64,000 nt of DNA from Holosporaceae bacterium (GTDB lineage Bacteria; Pseudomonadota; Alphaproteobacteria; UBA7879; UBA5542). Made by a program: the position numbers and the translations under genes. The notes beneath the pieces were generated by a model. That model was not told where the DNA came from. It saw only the letters and a list, made by a program, of their open reading frames with translations, and did no database searches. This document shows, in pieces, positions 1 through 9,376 of the stretch (positions are counted from its first letter, which is position 1; each line of letters starts with the position of its first letter). The stretch is from assembly GCA_022646525.1 (NCBI GenBank), contig CP060261.1, forward strand, positions 186,001 to 250,000. The letters run 5' to 3'.

Positions 1-98
1 ATACATGAGAATCGAAAAAATTTAAATATTTTTCCTATAGAATCCTTTGCTTTTATTGTGCTTAAGTATACAAATTTCTAAAAATTTTTGGAGGACAA

Positions 99-326
99 AT
101 GAAACGTGGCATCTATCAGCATTACAGCGGCAAGCATTACCAAGTTATTGGTCTTAGTCGTCATTCAGAAACTTTAGAAGAAATGGTTGTTTATCAATCC
201 CTATATGACAATTATAGTCTTTGGGTACGCCCTAAAAGCATGTTTTTCTCAACAGTAACACACGAAGGAAAAGAGCGGTTTGCTTTCATATGCACCTCTC
301 TTGAAGCACCGCCAACGCTCAGATAA
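99..326 (+). CDS. DUF1653 family protein
   Basis: A complete 75-residue protein. The pattern MKRGIYQHYSGKHYQVIG, then HSET-E--VVYQ-LY and WVRP--MF matches the DUF1653 family: a small beta-rich domain of unknown biochemical role, common in Proteobacteria. The start is supported by a strong GGAGG Shine-Dalgarno 7 nt upstream. It stands alone before rsfS, separated by about 120 bases of very AT-rich sequence. No frame damage. The family call is fairly secure; the function is unknown. Confidence 0.8.
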   Translation: MKRGIYQHYSGKHYQVIGLSRHSETLEEMVVYQSLYDNYSLWVRPKSMFFSTVTHEGKERFAFICTSLEAPPTLR

Positions 327-444
327 ATATAGTATGCGCTTTGCATCTGTTTGTTTTTATTATTTTTATTCTAATAAATAAAATAAAATTGAATTCAAAA
401 TTTCAAAAGCTATACTGAACGTATGTTGAAGGAGATTACGATCT

Positions 445-798
445 GTGACAAAAAGAACCTTTAGTAAAGGTGAAATTTCAGTCGAAACTGTTTGCAAAAT
501 CCTTGATGATCATAAGGCACTTGATGTTTCTGTGATCAACCTTTCTGATAAAACTTCATTTGCTGACTTTATGGTGGTTGCGTCTGGTACCAGCCAACGT
601 CATTTGTGTGCTCTTGGCGACCATCTTGAAAAAGGCGCGAAAGATGTGTGCCAAGTTAAGCAAGAGGGATCAGAAAACTCTGACTGGATTTTAGTAGATC
701 TCGGCAGTGTAATTGTGCACCTTTTCAGACCAGAAACACGCCAAATGTATGACTTAGAAAGCATGTGGACAATGCCCATGCTTGTGAACGCCAAGTAA
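445..798 (+). CDS. rsfS: Ribosomal silencing factor RsfS
   Basis: RsfS binds ribosomal protein uL14 and blocks joining of the 30S and 50S subunits when nutrients are scarce. The 117-residue product has the family core: the stretch around residues 30-50 (DVSVINLSDKTSFADFMVV, ASGTSQRH) and the C-terminal WILVDLGSVIVHLF. The start is GTG, chosen because GGAG lies about 10 nt upstream and the frame matches the usual family length. It lies directly before rlmH (3-nt gap), the standard rsfS-rlmH pair of alphaproteobacteria. Intact. Confidence 0.93.
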   Translation: MTKRTFSKGEISVETVCKILDDHKALDVSVINLSDKTSFADFMVVASGTSQRHLCALGDHLEKGAKDVCQVKQEGSENSDWILVDLGSVIVHLFRPETRQMYDLESMWTMPMLVNAK

Positions 799-801
799 TT
801 C

Positions 802-1242
802 ATGCGTGTAACCATTATTGCTTCTGGCAAACTGAAGTCTGCTGCTACCCTAGGTGCTTTGATTCTTGACTACTTAAAACCCTTAAATGGAAAGTAGAAA
901 TTAAAGAAATTGATGTAAAAAGCCACGAAAAGAATTATGAAAAGCATTTCTTAGAAGCACTTCCCAAAGGCGCTACGCTCATTGCCTTAGACGAACACGG
1001 AAAAAGCTTATCAAGCCCAGAATTTGCACGCCTTATCGAACAAGAAACTTTATCAGGTATCAATCATTTTGTTTCATGATTGGGGGCGCTGACGGCTTGC
1101 CTGAACTTATCAAAAGAAAAGTCATCATACGATTTCCTTTGGAAAAAATACGTGGCCACATATGATGGTGCGCCTCATGCTTGTCGAGCAATTATACCGT
1201 GCCCAGCAAATTTTATCAGGCCACCCTTACCATCGGGAATAA
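802..1242 (+). CDS. rlmH: 23S rRNA (pseudouridine-1915-N3)-methyltransferase RlmH (frameshifted)
   Basis: RlmH is a SPOUT methyltransferase that modifies helix 69 of 23S rRNA in assembled 70S ribosomes. Reading across frames gives MRVTIIASGKLKSA at the start, EIKEIDV and LDEHGKSLSS in the middle, the AdoMet-knot segment MIGGADGLPELIKRK, and the diagnostic C-terminus EQLYRAQQILSGHPYHRE ending in TAA at 1240-1242. The frame breaks near 885 (C/A run) and near 1070, so no single ORF covers it. Expected length is about 155 residues. The breaks sit at homopolymers and I read them as sequence errors. Coupled to rsfS. Confidence 0.85.
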
Positions 1243-1295
1243 AGTTGTCTCAACTTGGGTTGAATTATAATTGTAATTCAAAATACAGGGCTTTT

Positions 1296-1978
1296 ATGCA
1301 AACACCATTTCAATCTTTTTTATTAATCTTCTTTCTCTGGCCTTGCTTGTCATTTTTAGGTGGCCTTTCTTTTCTTATCTTTGATCGCCTTGTGCTTGAT
1401 GGGAAATATACAAGCCCCTACAACAAAGATGCTGTTATCAAAAAATTAGGTGTCGATCTAAACAACAAAATCAGAAATAATAATCTATTGCGCTCACAAC
1501 TTGGAGGTGCGGTGCAACACTTCAAAGCACAGAAAACAAACTTCAATCCATGCCTGTCTATCAGCTAAATGATATTGTCAGCAACGGTATTGGACCTGAT
1601 AATCTTGTGATCTTAGAAAAGGACGCCTTTCTTTTAGAGAGAACAAACATACTTCCGCCCTTCTTCCGATCAATTAACACCTTCTGCAAAAATGGATTAG
1701 ATAAAGTAATTAGCATCTTACTGCGCCTTTCTGAAACCATAAAATTTCCCTGGGTTATTCGTGTTGAAGGACACGCCGACCCGCAACGCATTCCTTCTGA
1801 TACTGGGTTTGGATCAAACTGGAAAATGGGGTACGACCGCGCTTACAGTGTGGTTGAATATATGATTTCTAAAGGGCTTGATGCAAAACGCTTTTATATT
1901 GCCAGCTACAGTAGTTACCGTCCTGGACCTTATCCAAACAATCGACGTGTTAGCCTCAGCTTTGACTACGCCAACTAG
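1296..1978 (+). CDS. OmpA/MotB-like C-terminal domain envelope protein (frameshifted)
   Basis: Reconstructed as about 228 residues: a short cytoplasmic N-terminus, one hydrophobic segment (residues about 5-30), a short polar coiled stretch and a C-terminal OmpA-like peptidoglycan-binding domain. The domain is recognised by RVEGHADPQRI, then YDRAYSVVEYMISKGLDAKR and NNRRVSLSF. The topology resembles MotB or TolR/Pal-like anchors: inner-membrane tether, periplasmic domain. A frameshift near 1500-1515 joins the two parts; the downstream frame then reads continuously through a helical stretch. Its TAG stop overlaps the stop of the convergent gene at 1975. No flagellar genes are visible here, so MotB function is not claimed. 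Confidence 0.65.
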
Positions 1979-3092
1979 TTATTGGGCCAATCTCTATAAG
2001 CTTGTAAGTTGGACAGTCCATAGTCCATTCTTTTTTGCCGTTGACGTGTTAAAAGCTCGGCAATGCGCTGGCCTTTGGCAGCATTTGCAATGGGCACCAC
2101 TTCCCCTTTTTATGATAGTCGTGAATGTCGCGCAACACGCTATTAAAGCGATCATCCATCTCACTCTGACGAGATGGCAATGTATACTCATAGGCACCAG
2201 GGTCTACAAACCTAAGCCACATTGTTGCCACATAGAATGCAGCACGTCGCTGGCCCCACGACAAGTCTTTAAGTTGTTCTTTTGTCGGCTCTGCACCAAA
2301 ATAATGCGTTAGGAATTTTTTTGTGGAAGCAGTATCCATCCCCGCCCAAAAGGTAAGTGCACCCAACTCAATAAAACGGTTTTCCATAGATGCATTGGGC
2401 CAATCAATAAAATAGATGTCCCCTGCTTTTGTCATCAGCATATTCGTAAGGTTTAAATCACCGTGCCCAAAAACCAGTCTGCACCCGGGCCATCCCGGTG
2501 CGTTTTCATCATAATGGTTATACAATTTTTCATATGCTTTCGGGTACGCCGCATATGCCGCATCCGCTTTTTTTTTTTGTCGAATTGTTCGTTCCTTCTG
2601 CGTCTTCGCGAAAGGAAACGGCAATTTATAGTTATAATTTTTCTCAGTTGGCGGGCAACTTTTCTAAAACAGTTGGGTTCTTCATATCTGCCGTTGTCAG
2701 GGCACGCCCTTCAATATACGCCATGATCATGATATGAGATTCAGGGCCGCGTATATTACTTTTGGAGCTACACCTAAAGATGCCGCAATTTTATGGCCTT
2801 CATGCTCGGCTATGCGACGCTCGATTGCAAATTTTTCTGGCAAAATGCGCAAGACATATTTTTTGTCTTTGTGCAAAATCGTATAAATTTGAGCAGAGGA
2901 AAACCCACCCTCAAGGTGCGCAACACGCACAGAGTCAAGATCAGGAAACGTCGTTTTAAATGCCCGCTCGATGAACATTTTTACCGGATTATCAAAGTCA
3001 CGAATAAATTTTTCGTACGACATTTCTTTGGCGTGGGCAAAAGATAACCCAAGCCAAATCAAGAATGGAAGAAGGGAATTTTTTTTCAACAT
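1975..3092 (-). CDS. Exported aminoglycoside/choline kinase-fold protein (frameshifted)
   Basis: About 372 residues after joining frames. It starts with a classical signal peptide: MLKK, a hydrophobic core SLLPFLIWLGLSF and an AHA cleavage site. The mature part carries the APH/choline-kinase fold signatures: a glycine-rich GGFSSAQIY strand turn, YVLRILP (ATP-binding lysine replaced or shifted, arginine visible), MIMAYIEGRALT (hinge), the catalytic loop HGDLNLTNML (Brenner motif) and the metal-binding IDWPNAS. Frames break near 2700-2730 (after KVIYAA) and near 2110; the final part ends at TAG 1975-1977. Sugar or choline kinases of this fold are normally cytoplasmic, so a Sec signal is odd. 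Substrate unknown; secretion into a host is inference. Confidence 0.7.
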
Positions 3093-3110
3093 GAATACAC
3101 CAAAGTGTGG

Positions 3111-3187
3111 TGGCGCGCTCGAGAGGAGTCGAACCCCTAACCTCTTGATTCGTAGTCAAGTGCTCTATCCAATTGAGCTACGAGCGC
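3111..3187 (-). tRNA. tRNA-Arg(ACG)
   Basis: On the minus strand the sequence folds as a full cloverleaf: acceptor GCGCTCG pairing with CGAGCGC, D arm GCTC..AATTGGAT..GAGC, anticodon stem CTTGA/TCAAG enclosing loop CTACGAA (anticodon ACG), T arm with GGTTCGACTCC, discriminator G and an encoded CCA (3111-3113). The ACG anticodon is the one deaminated to ICG by TadA to read CGU/CGC/CGA. The small plus-strand ORF covering it is not a gene. Confidence 0.95.
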
Positions 3188-3241
3188 GTAAGACCCTGGA
3201 AATGTAGCGTATCCCCATCCCCAGGGCAAGATTTTTCTGAA

Positions 3242-3844
3242 CTAAAGCTCTTCTGAGAATTCAGTTAAGTAAGAAGAAACACCTTTAGAGGTGGCTTCCA
3301 TGCCTTTTTCGCCTTTGTTCCAACCTGCTGGACAGACTTCTCCGTGCTGCTCATGATGGCTCAGCGCGTCCACCATACGAATGGCTTCATCAACGTTACG
3401 CCCCAAAGGCAAGTCATTCACTAACTGATGGCGCACCATCCCTTTCTTATCAATTAAGAAAGTGCCTCGGAACGTGACCGCATCATCAACTAATACGTCG
3501 TAATCACGTCCAATGCTTTTTGTAAGGTCAGCAACCATAGGAAACTGAACAGGGCCAATTCCCCCTTCATTAACAGGTGTATTTTTCCACGCCAAGTGCG
3601 TGAAGTGCGAATCCACACTTACTGCAATTACTTCAACACCGCGTTCTTTGAATTGCTTCATACGGTTGTTAAAAGCCAAAATTTCTGAAGGGCAAACAAA
3701 AGTAAAATCGAGAGGGTAAAAGAATAAAAGACCCACTTTTCCTTTTAAATAAGTCTTTAGATTAAAGTTTTCATTAATCGTATTATCAGGCATCACAGCT
3801 GCTGCTGTAAAATCAGGGGCTTCTTTTCCTACAAGTACACTCAT
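3242..3844 (-). CDS. ahpC: Peroxiredoxin AhpC (2-Cys)
   Basis: A cytoplasmic thiol peroxidase that reduces H2O2 and organic peroxides. The 200-residue protein is intact. The peroxidatic cysteine sits in DFTFVCPSE (about residue 50), the resolving cysteine in GEVCPAGW (about residue 170), and the thioredoxin fold is continuous (FFYPLDFTFVCP, AVSVDSHFTHLAWKN, FRGTFLIDKKG). The C-terminal YLTEFSEEL tail is typical of the sensitive Prx1/AhpC group. The start has AGGAG 9 nt upstream. It lies between tRNA-Arg and dnaJ on the same strand; no ahpF neighbour is seen. Confidence 0.94.
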   Translation of the reverse strand: MSVLVGKEAPDFTAAAVMPDNTINENFNLKTYLKGKVGLLFFYPLDFTFVCPSEILAFNNRMKQFKERGVEVIAVSVDSHFTHLAWKNTPVNEGGIGPVQFPMVADLTKSIGRDYDVLVDDAVTFRGTFLIDKKGMVRHQLVNDLPLGRNVDEAIRMVDALSHHEQHGEVCPAGWNKGEKGMEATSKGVSSYLTEFSEEL

Positions 3845-3907
3845 TCACATCTCCTTTGATTTACTAATGTTCTACACAAAATAAGGCATAAGTTCAAAGC
3901 CGAACTT

Positions 3908-5044
3908 TTAATCATCTAAGAATTTTTTAACTTTTTTAAAAAAATTAAACGAATCGGGCTGATTCTTTTCTTCTTTGCTTGAGGCGTTAAATTGACTTAA
4001 AAGCTCTTTTTGTTCTTTCGTCAGGTTTTTAGGAATCTCAACACTCACTTGTACATACATGTCTCCGCGAGAAGAGCGCCGATAAATAGTCATTCCCTTA
4101 TCTTTCAAACGAAACTTATCGCCTGGCTGGGTGCCTGCAGGTATTTTTACTGTCACACGCCCACCTTCAATGGTTGGCACTTCAATACTGCCACCTGTTG
4201 CAGCCATCACCATAGAAATCGGCACTTGGCACATCAGGTCTGCCCCTTTTCTTTGAAAAAGATCATGGGGCTTAATATGCACAAATACATACAAGTCACC
4301 GGCCTGGGCACCTTGTGTGCCCGCGTTTCCTTCCCCAACCAGGCGAATTTGAACACCGCTTTCAACACCAGAAGGAATAGACACTTGTAACTTTTTGGTG
4401 CCCTTTTTATGCCCTCGGCCACGACACGACGTACATGGATTTTTAATTACCTTACCAGCACCCTGACAAGTTGAGCACGCACGTTCCATCATAAAGAAGC
4501 CTTGCTGCATCCGCACCCGGCCTGATCCATTACATGTGCCACATTGATCTGGTTGCTTCCGTCAGCAACCCCGTGCCCTTACATCCATCGCACGCTGTCA
4601 GTTTAGACAAAGAAACTTTGCTTCACCCCTGCATAAGCTTCTTTAACGTAATTTCTAAATCATACCGTAAGTCATCACCACGAAAAGAGGCTTCTTGTCG
4701 ACTTTGGCCACCACTCGCAAAGTCACTAAACATGTTTTCAAAATATCTGCAAACCCACAAAAACCACTTTGACCGTCAAACCCGCCAAAGCCTCCAGCGC
4801 CGGCGCCACCCCCACCACCTTGGAAGGCACTGTGCCCATACTGGTCATAGGCGGCACGTTTCTGGTCATTACTTAATACTTCGTAGGCTTCACTAACTTC
4901 TTTAAACTTTTTCTCAGCAACTTTATCTCCAGGGTTTATCTGGATGATATTGCATTGCCTTTTTCGGTAGGCTGATTTTTAATTCTTGTGCAGATGCACC
5001 TTTTTTTGCACACCTAGAACTTCGTAATAATCTTGCTTAGACAT
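3908..5044 (-). CDS. dnaJ: Chaperone DnaJ (frameshifted)
   Basis: Hsp40 co-chaperone that stimulates DnaK ATPase. Starting at ATG 5044 the frames give MSKQDYYEVLGV (J domain), the HPD motif in MQYHPDK near 4950, a glycine/phenylalanine-rich linker around 4740-4840, CxxCxGxG zinc repeats (for example CSTCQGAG, CTSCRGRG) and a complete C-terminal substrate-binding region ending at 3908. The last 202 residues form one intact frame; the N-terminal half breaks several times at A/T or C runs (for example the AAAACCC after HPD). Lies 73 bases behind dnaK, separated by a hairpin. Confidence 0.9.
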
Positions 5045-5065
5045 GAACCCCTCGAAAATGGGAAA

Positions 5066-5089
5066 GGTGCCGCCAAAACTGGCAGCACC
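5066..5089 (-). promoter_or_regulatory. Stem-loop between dnaK and dnaJ
   Basis: Read on the minus strand, the transcript forms a 9-bp stem (GGTGCTGCC with GGCGGCACC, one G-U pair) around the 6-base loop AGTTTT, followed by TTTCCC. It sits in the 73-base dnaK-dnaJ gap. The short T run makes it a weak terminator at best. Attenuation or mRNA processing that lowers dnaJ relative to dnaK is a plausible role, but that is inference. Confidence 0.6.
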
Positions 5090-5117
5090 ATCCCTTTAAC
5101 ACGGTTAAACGTTATCT

Positions 5118-7049
5118 TTATTTTTTCTCGTCATCAGATGCATCATCTTTTTACTTCTTCGTACTCAGCATCAACAACATTATCATCTTTTTTCTGATCG
5201 TCCGATTTTGCATCAGGCTTTGCCTTTGCTTCCGCTTCCTGCGCAGCCTTATGAATCGCTTCGCCCATCTTCATGGATGCTTCCACAGGGTCTGTGTTTT
5301 TCGCGGTAATCGCTTCTACATCATCTGTTTTCACAGCTTCTTGAAGATCTTTTTTTCGCTGATTCGATTTTCTTTTTATCTTCATCAGAGATCTTATCAG
5401 CATGCTCCTTAAGCTGCTTTTCCGTCGATGCAATCAGGCCATCTGCCTGGTTTTTGCATCAACCAAGGCGCGTTTCTTCTTATCTGCCTCAGCATTGGCC
5501 TCAGCATCTTTCACCATTTTTTCAACATCGTCGTCAGACAATCCACCTGAAGCCTGAATCTGAATTTTTGTTGTTCTTTTCAGTGGCTTTATCTTTGGCC
5601 GATACATTCACAATACCGTTTGCATCAATATCAAAGGCCACTTCAATTTGCGGCACTCCACGCGGTGCAGATGGAATTTCTTCCAAGTTAAACTGACCCA
5701 ACAACTTGTTGTCATTTGCCATTTCACGCTCACCTTGGAACACACGAATAGTAACAGCTGTTTGGTTGTCTTCTGCTGTTGAAAAAGACTTGGCTTTTGT
5801 TTGTTGGGATTGTTGTGTTGCGCTCAATAAGCTTTGTAAACACACCACCTAAAGTTTCAATACCCAAAGACAAAGGTGTTACATCAAGAAGAAGAACATC
5901 TTTACATCACCTTGCAAAACACCACCCTGAATCGCAGCACCCATAGCCACAACTTCATCAGGATTCACACCGCGATGCGGTTCTTTTCCAAAAATTCTTG
6001 CACAGAAGATATCACTTTTGGCATGCGCGTCATGCCGCCCACCAAAAACAACTTCACTAATATCAGAGGCGGAAATACCTGCATCTTTAAGTGCTTTTTT
6101 ACAAGGTTCCATTGTCCTTTGAATAAGGTCTTCAACAAGAGACTCAAGTTTCGCACGTGTTATTGTTACATTTAAATGCTTAGGCCCACTTGCATCTGCT
6201 GTGATGAAAGGAAGATTTACATCCGTTTGTGTACTACTTGAAAGTTCAATTTTTGCCTTTTCACCGCACCTTCCTTAAGGCGTTGCAAAGCCATGCTATC
6301 TTTTTTTTCAAGTCAATCCCATGTTCTTTCTTAAACTCATCGGCCAGGTAATTGATGATGCGGTTATCAAAGTCTTCACCACCTAGGAATGTATCACCAT
6401 TCGTAGATTTAACTTCAAAAACACCATCCCCAATTTCAAGGACAGAAACATCAAATGTTCCACCACCCAAGTCATAAACAACAATGTTGCCCGTCTTGTT
6501 TTGATCAAGACCATATGCAAGGGCTGCTGCCGTAGGCTCGTTAATGATACGCAAAACTTCAAGCCCTGCAATTTTACCGGCATCTTTGTGGCTTGGCGCT
6601 GTGCATCATTAAAGTATGCAGGCACTGTAATCACAGCCTTAGACACAGGGCTGCCCACAAACCGTTCTGCTGTTTCCTTCATTTTTTGAAGAATAAATGC
6701 ACTAATTTGACTGGGGCTATACTTCTCACCATTCCTTCAACCCAAGCGTCACCATTTGGCCCCTCAACAATTTTATAAGGAACAGCTTCCATGTCTTTTT
6801 TTTGGTAAGCGGGTCATCAAATCGACGGCCAATCAAACGCTTGATTGCAAAAAAAGTATTCTGAGGATTGGTCACACTTTGTCGTTTAGCAGGTTGACCA
6901 ACCAGTTTTTCATTATCTTTGGCAAAAGCCACCATAGATGGGGTCGTCCGCACACCTTCTGCGTTTTCAATGACTTTTGCAGACTTTCCGTCCATCACTG
7001 CAACACAAGAGTTGGTTGTCCCTAAATCAATTCCAATTACTTTACTCAT
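5118..7049 (-). CDS. dnaK: Chaperone DnaK (Hsp70, frameshifted)
   Basis: ATP-dependent chaperone. From ATG 7049 the frames give the phosphate loop GIDLGTTNSCVAVMDG, then VITVPAYFNDAQRQATK, GLDQNKTGNIVVYDLGGGTFDVSV and LGGEDFDNRIINYL, the NRIINYLADEF region, VFGGRHDAHAKS-like residues near 6050, PRGVPQIEVAFDIDANGIVNV in the substrate domain and an acidic C-terminal tail (DAEYEEVK, then DDASDDEKK in the shifted frame) ending at TAA 5118. Length about 640 residues. At least eight homopolymer frame breaks occur (near 6800, 6590, 6300, 5905, 5815, 5570, 5455, 5350 and 5150). Regulated by the CIRCE site upstream; GrpE is at 59.5-60.1 kb. Confidence 0.93.
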
Positions 7050-7086
7050 AACAAATCACCTATTCGCTTTAAAAACTCTTACATCA

Positions 7087-7115
7087 TATATAGTCGATAT
7101 TTTAGCACTCTTCAA
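7087..7115 (-). promoter_or_regulatory. Predicted dnaK promoter
   Basis: On the minus strand, TTGAAG (7115-7110) and TATATA (7092-7087) are separated by exactly 17 bases, a good sigma70-type arrangement. The -35 hexamer lies inside the CIRCE operator, so a bound HrcA would exclude RNA polymerase. A heat-shock sigma promoter was not recognised. Confidence 0.55.
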
Positions 7116-7128
7116 CCCTAGGTGCTAA
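7102..7128 (-). promoter_or_regulatory. CIRCE operator (HrcA binding site)
   Basis: The plus strand reads TTAGCACTC, a 9-base spacer, then AGGTGCTAA. This matches the CIRCE consensus TTAGCACTC-N9-GAGTGCTAA with two adjacent mismatches in the second arm. It lies about 55 bases before the dnaK start and covers the stop codon of trmB (7125-7127). HrcA, its repressor, is encoded at 60102-61137. Confidence 0.85.
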
Positions 7129-7784
7129 TTTTTCAGAAAGCCCTGCTGGAGCGTAATAAAATACGAGTCTCTGCCTGCCTTTAGCCCCTTTTTCTGAAAA
7201 TAAGTTTCTACCCATTCAGATGGTGGCTCAAACCCTTCAGCGACAATTCTCACCCCTTCTAAGCCACGGAAAACATCCAAAGCCCACTCTCGATATCCCT
7301 CATGGTCGGACGCAAAAATAAACACACCATCTAGCTTTAGCAACTGAAGGAATTCCTGCATGTTTTTTGCTGACACAATACGCCTTTTAAAGTGACGCTT
7401 TTTTGGCCACGGGTCTGGAAACAACAAAAAAATCTTTGAAAAAAATGCTGGTGAAAAATAAGGCAAAATTATTTGTACCGGCCCATCGTGAATGCGAACA
7501 TTCGAAAGCTTCTTTTCTTCAATTTTTGCCAAACACGAACCAATACCATTGATAAAAGGCTCACAACCAATAATAAGTGTATCTGGATTTTTTTCTGCAA
7601 GGTGTGCAAGATGCGTACCCTCACCAAAGCCGATCTCTAAATAAGCCCTTTTAAAATGATCAAACGGCGTAGCGCATACAATTGATTCATTTTCTACGAA
7701 AAGCTTAATCAAGGGCAACTTTTCCTCAAGCAACTTTTGCTTGTAAGGCTTCACTGCCCTGCCCTGTCGTCGTCCAAAAAACAT
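7125..7784 (-). CDS. trmB: tRNA (guanine-46-N7)-methyltransferase TrmB
   Basis: Class I AdoMet methyltransferase that forms m7G46 in the tRNA variable loop. The 219-residue protein is intact: YLEIGFGEGTHLAHLA is the AdoMet-binding motif, GCEPFINGIGSCL follows, and the family-specific FPDPWPKKRHFKRR is present at about residue 120. The start is an ATG overlapping the lnt stop by one base. The stop TAG lies inside the CIRCE operator of dnaK. Confidence 0.94.
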   Translation of the reverse strand: MFFGRRQGRAVKPYKQKLLEEKLPLIKLFVENESIVCATPFDHFKRAYLEIGFGEGTHLAHLAEKNPDTLIIGCEPFINGIGSCLAKIEEKKLSNVRIHDGPVQIILPYFSPAFFSKIFLLFPDPWPKKRHFKRRIVSAKNMQEFLQLLKLDGVFIFASDHEGYREWALDVFRGLEGVRIVAEGFEPPSEWVETYFQKKGLKAGRDSYFITLQQGFLKN

Positions 7785-9372
7785 TAAGACACCAATGCAC
7801 TTAAAGATGATTTTTCATCAACCCATGCCATAAATCGATAAAACGTTTTTGCAAGTGTTGGCTCGGGAAGCGGTTGTGGCAAGGCTACATCAATAAAACC
7901 AATATAGCCAAGCGGCATGGTCGCAACAACACGCCCCAAGGGATCGATAACACCAGAAATACCCGTATTGGCCACACGCACTACAGGCACACCTTCCTCG
8001 ATGGCCCGCATCCGAGAAATCTGAAAATGTTGATATGGGCCAACACTCTGGCCAAACCATGAATCTTCTGTCAAATGCAAAAGCCACGTCGGCGGCACAT
8101 TACGCCCCACAACGCGGCCAGGGAAAATGGCCTCATAGCAAATCATTGGAGAAAATGGGGGCAACTTATCTGCTTTAAAGAATCCAGGGCCTTTGCCGCA
8201 CGAAAAATCTTGCATACCCGCGGATACTTTTCTTAAATTTTTAATGCCAAAAGTACGCTCTATCCAAAAACGTCCTGGAATGTATTCACCAAACGGTACC
8301 AGATGATGCTTGTCATAAGGGGGGGCCAGAACACCTTTTTGACCAATAATATACATGCTGTTCCAAACTTTATCCTGATTTCGTCGCACAGCCCCTGTAA
8401 TTAAATAGTCCGATTGCCCCATCAAAAGCGTGACATCTCTTGAGGTAAAATCGACCCTGATCAAGAGAAAAGCGGACCATAGCCTCAGGCCAAATAATGA
8501 TATTAACAGGCTTAGTTTGCACGTGAAAGCGCAAACATACGCCTTAAATCTTGGCTATGTTCTTGAGGATCCCAGGTGAGACGGTTTGGAATACCTGGCT
8601 GCACCAAACGAATCATTGTTGTGGTTGATAAAAGTGCCTGATTCAGGCGCATGCCGCCATAAATCAGCATCCCTAACAATACAACGCTTCCAGCGACTGT
8701 GTAGACTAAACGGCCTTTAGTATCTGTTTTAGTCATCCACAAATAAGGGGCGCCCATTAAAGAGATTGTCAAAAAGCTTAATGTAAATACACCGCCAAGC
8801 GCTGCTGTTTGCCCTATAATCAAAACACTGGCCCAGGTATTGCCAAATGCTGCCCAGGGGAAAAAATCATCTACCAAAAACTCAAATGTGCCTATCCATG
8901 TTGCAATCATCAAAAGACGTACAACGGCATAGTGCTCTCCCTGACCAAACTGCAAAAAAATAAGCCGCAAAAATTTATTAGGCGCTTTGTACGACCACCC
9001 TACAAACCAAGGGCCAATCGCTGTAGGAATCAAGGCGAGAAACGCTGGAAACCCAAAAAGGCAAAAAGGAATTGCCCACCAAAACGCTGCCAACTCAAAA
9101 GTAAAGGCGCGGGATATCCAATAGAGACTTGTGAAGAAGTAACCGGCAAAAAATCCCCACAAAACAGAAAGCCCCCTGACAAAAGGTCGCTCTTCATCAG
9201 CAAGCATCATAAATCGAGACAATGTCAGAAAAAGAATAAGCTGTATACCAATGATCGGAAAGTGAATAAATCCCGACAAGGTGCCAAGAAACAAACTTTC
9301 ATAAACAGGATGCTTATTAAAAAAAGAAGTGTAGAATGCCGCAGTTTTTTTTAAAGACGTTAAAAAAACCAC
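7784..9372 (-). CDS. lnt: Apolipoprotein N-acyltransferase Lnt (frameshifted)
   Basis: Inner-membrane enzyme that adds the third acyl chain to lipoproteins. The N-terminal part (9372-8512) holds a run of hydrophobic helices and conserved text such as PFCLFGFPAFLALIP, FPWAAFGNTWA and RLVQPGIPN; the C-terminal nitrilase-like domain (8464-7784) carries the PPYDKHHLVPFGEYIP loop and the catalytic cysteine in MICYEAIFPG. The glutamate of the Glu-Lys-Cys triad lies in the IIIWPEA stretch that spans the frame break near 8465-8510. Total about 528 residues, normal for the family. One probable homopolymer frameshift. Translationally coupled to trmB. Confidence 0.9.
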
Positions 9373-9376
9373 AAGA

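Noticed and set aside
2971..3207. Plus-strand ORF over the tRNA-Arg region
   Set aside because: It is the antisense of a canonical tRNA-Arg and of the kinase signal-peptide region; no RBS, no family match.
3190..3240. CCCTGG/CCAGGG inverted repeat between ahpC and tRNA-Arg
   Set aside because: Stem is 6 bp with a loop of about 21 bases and no T run on the ahpC strand, so a terminator is not supported.
8809..9354. 181-residue plus-strand ORF
   Set aside because: Lies antisense to lnt, is lysine/proline-rich with composition typical of a shadow frame of a hydrophobic membrane gene.
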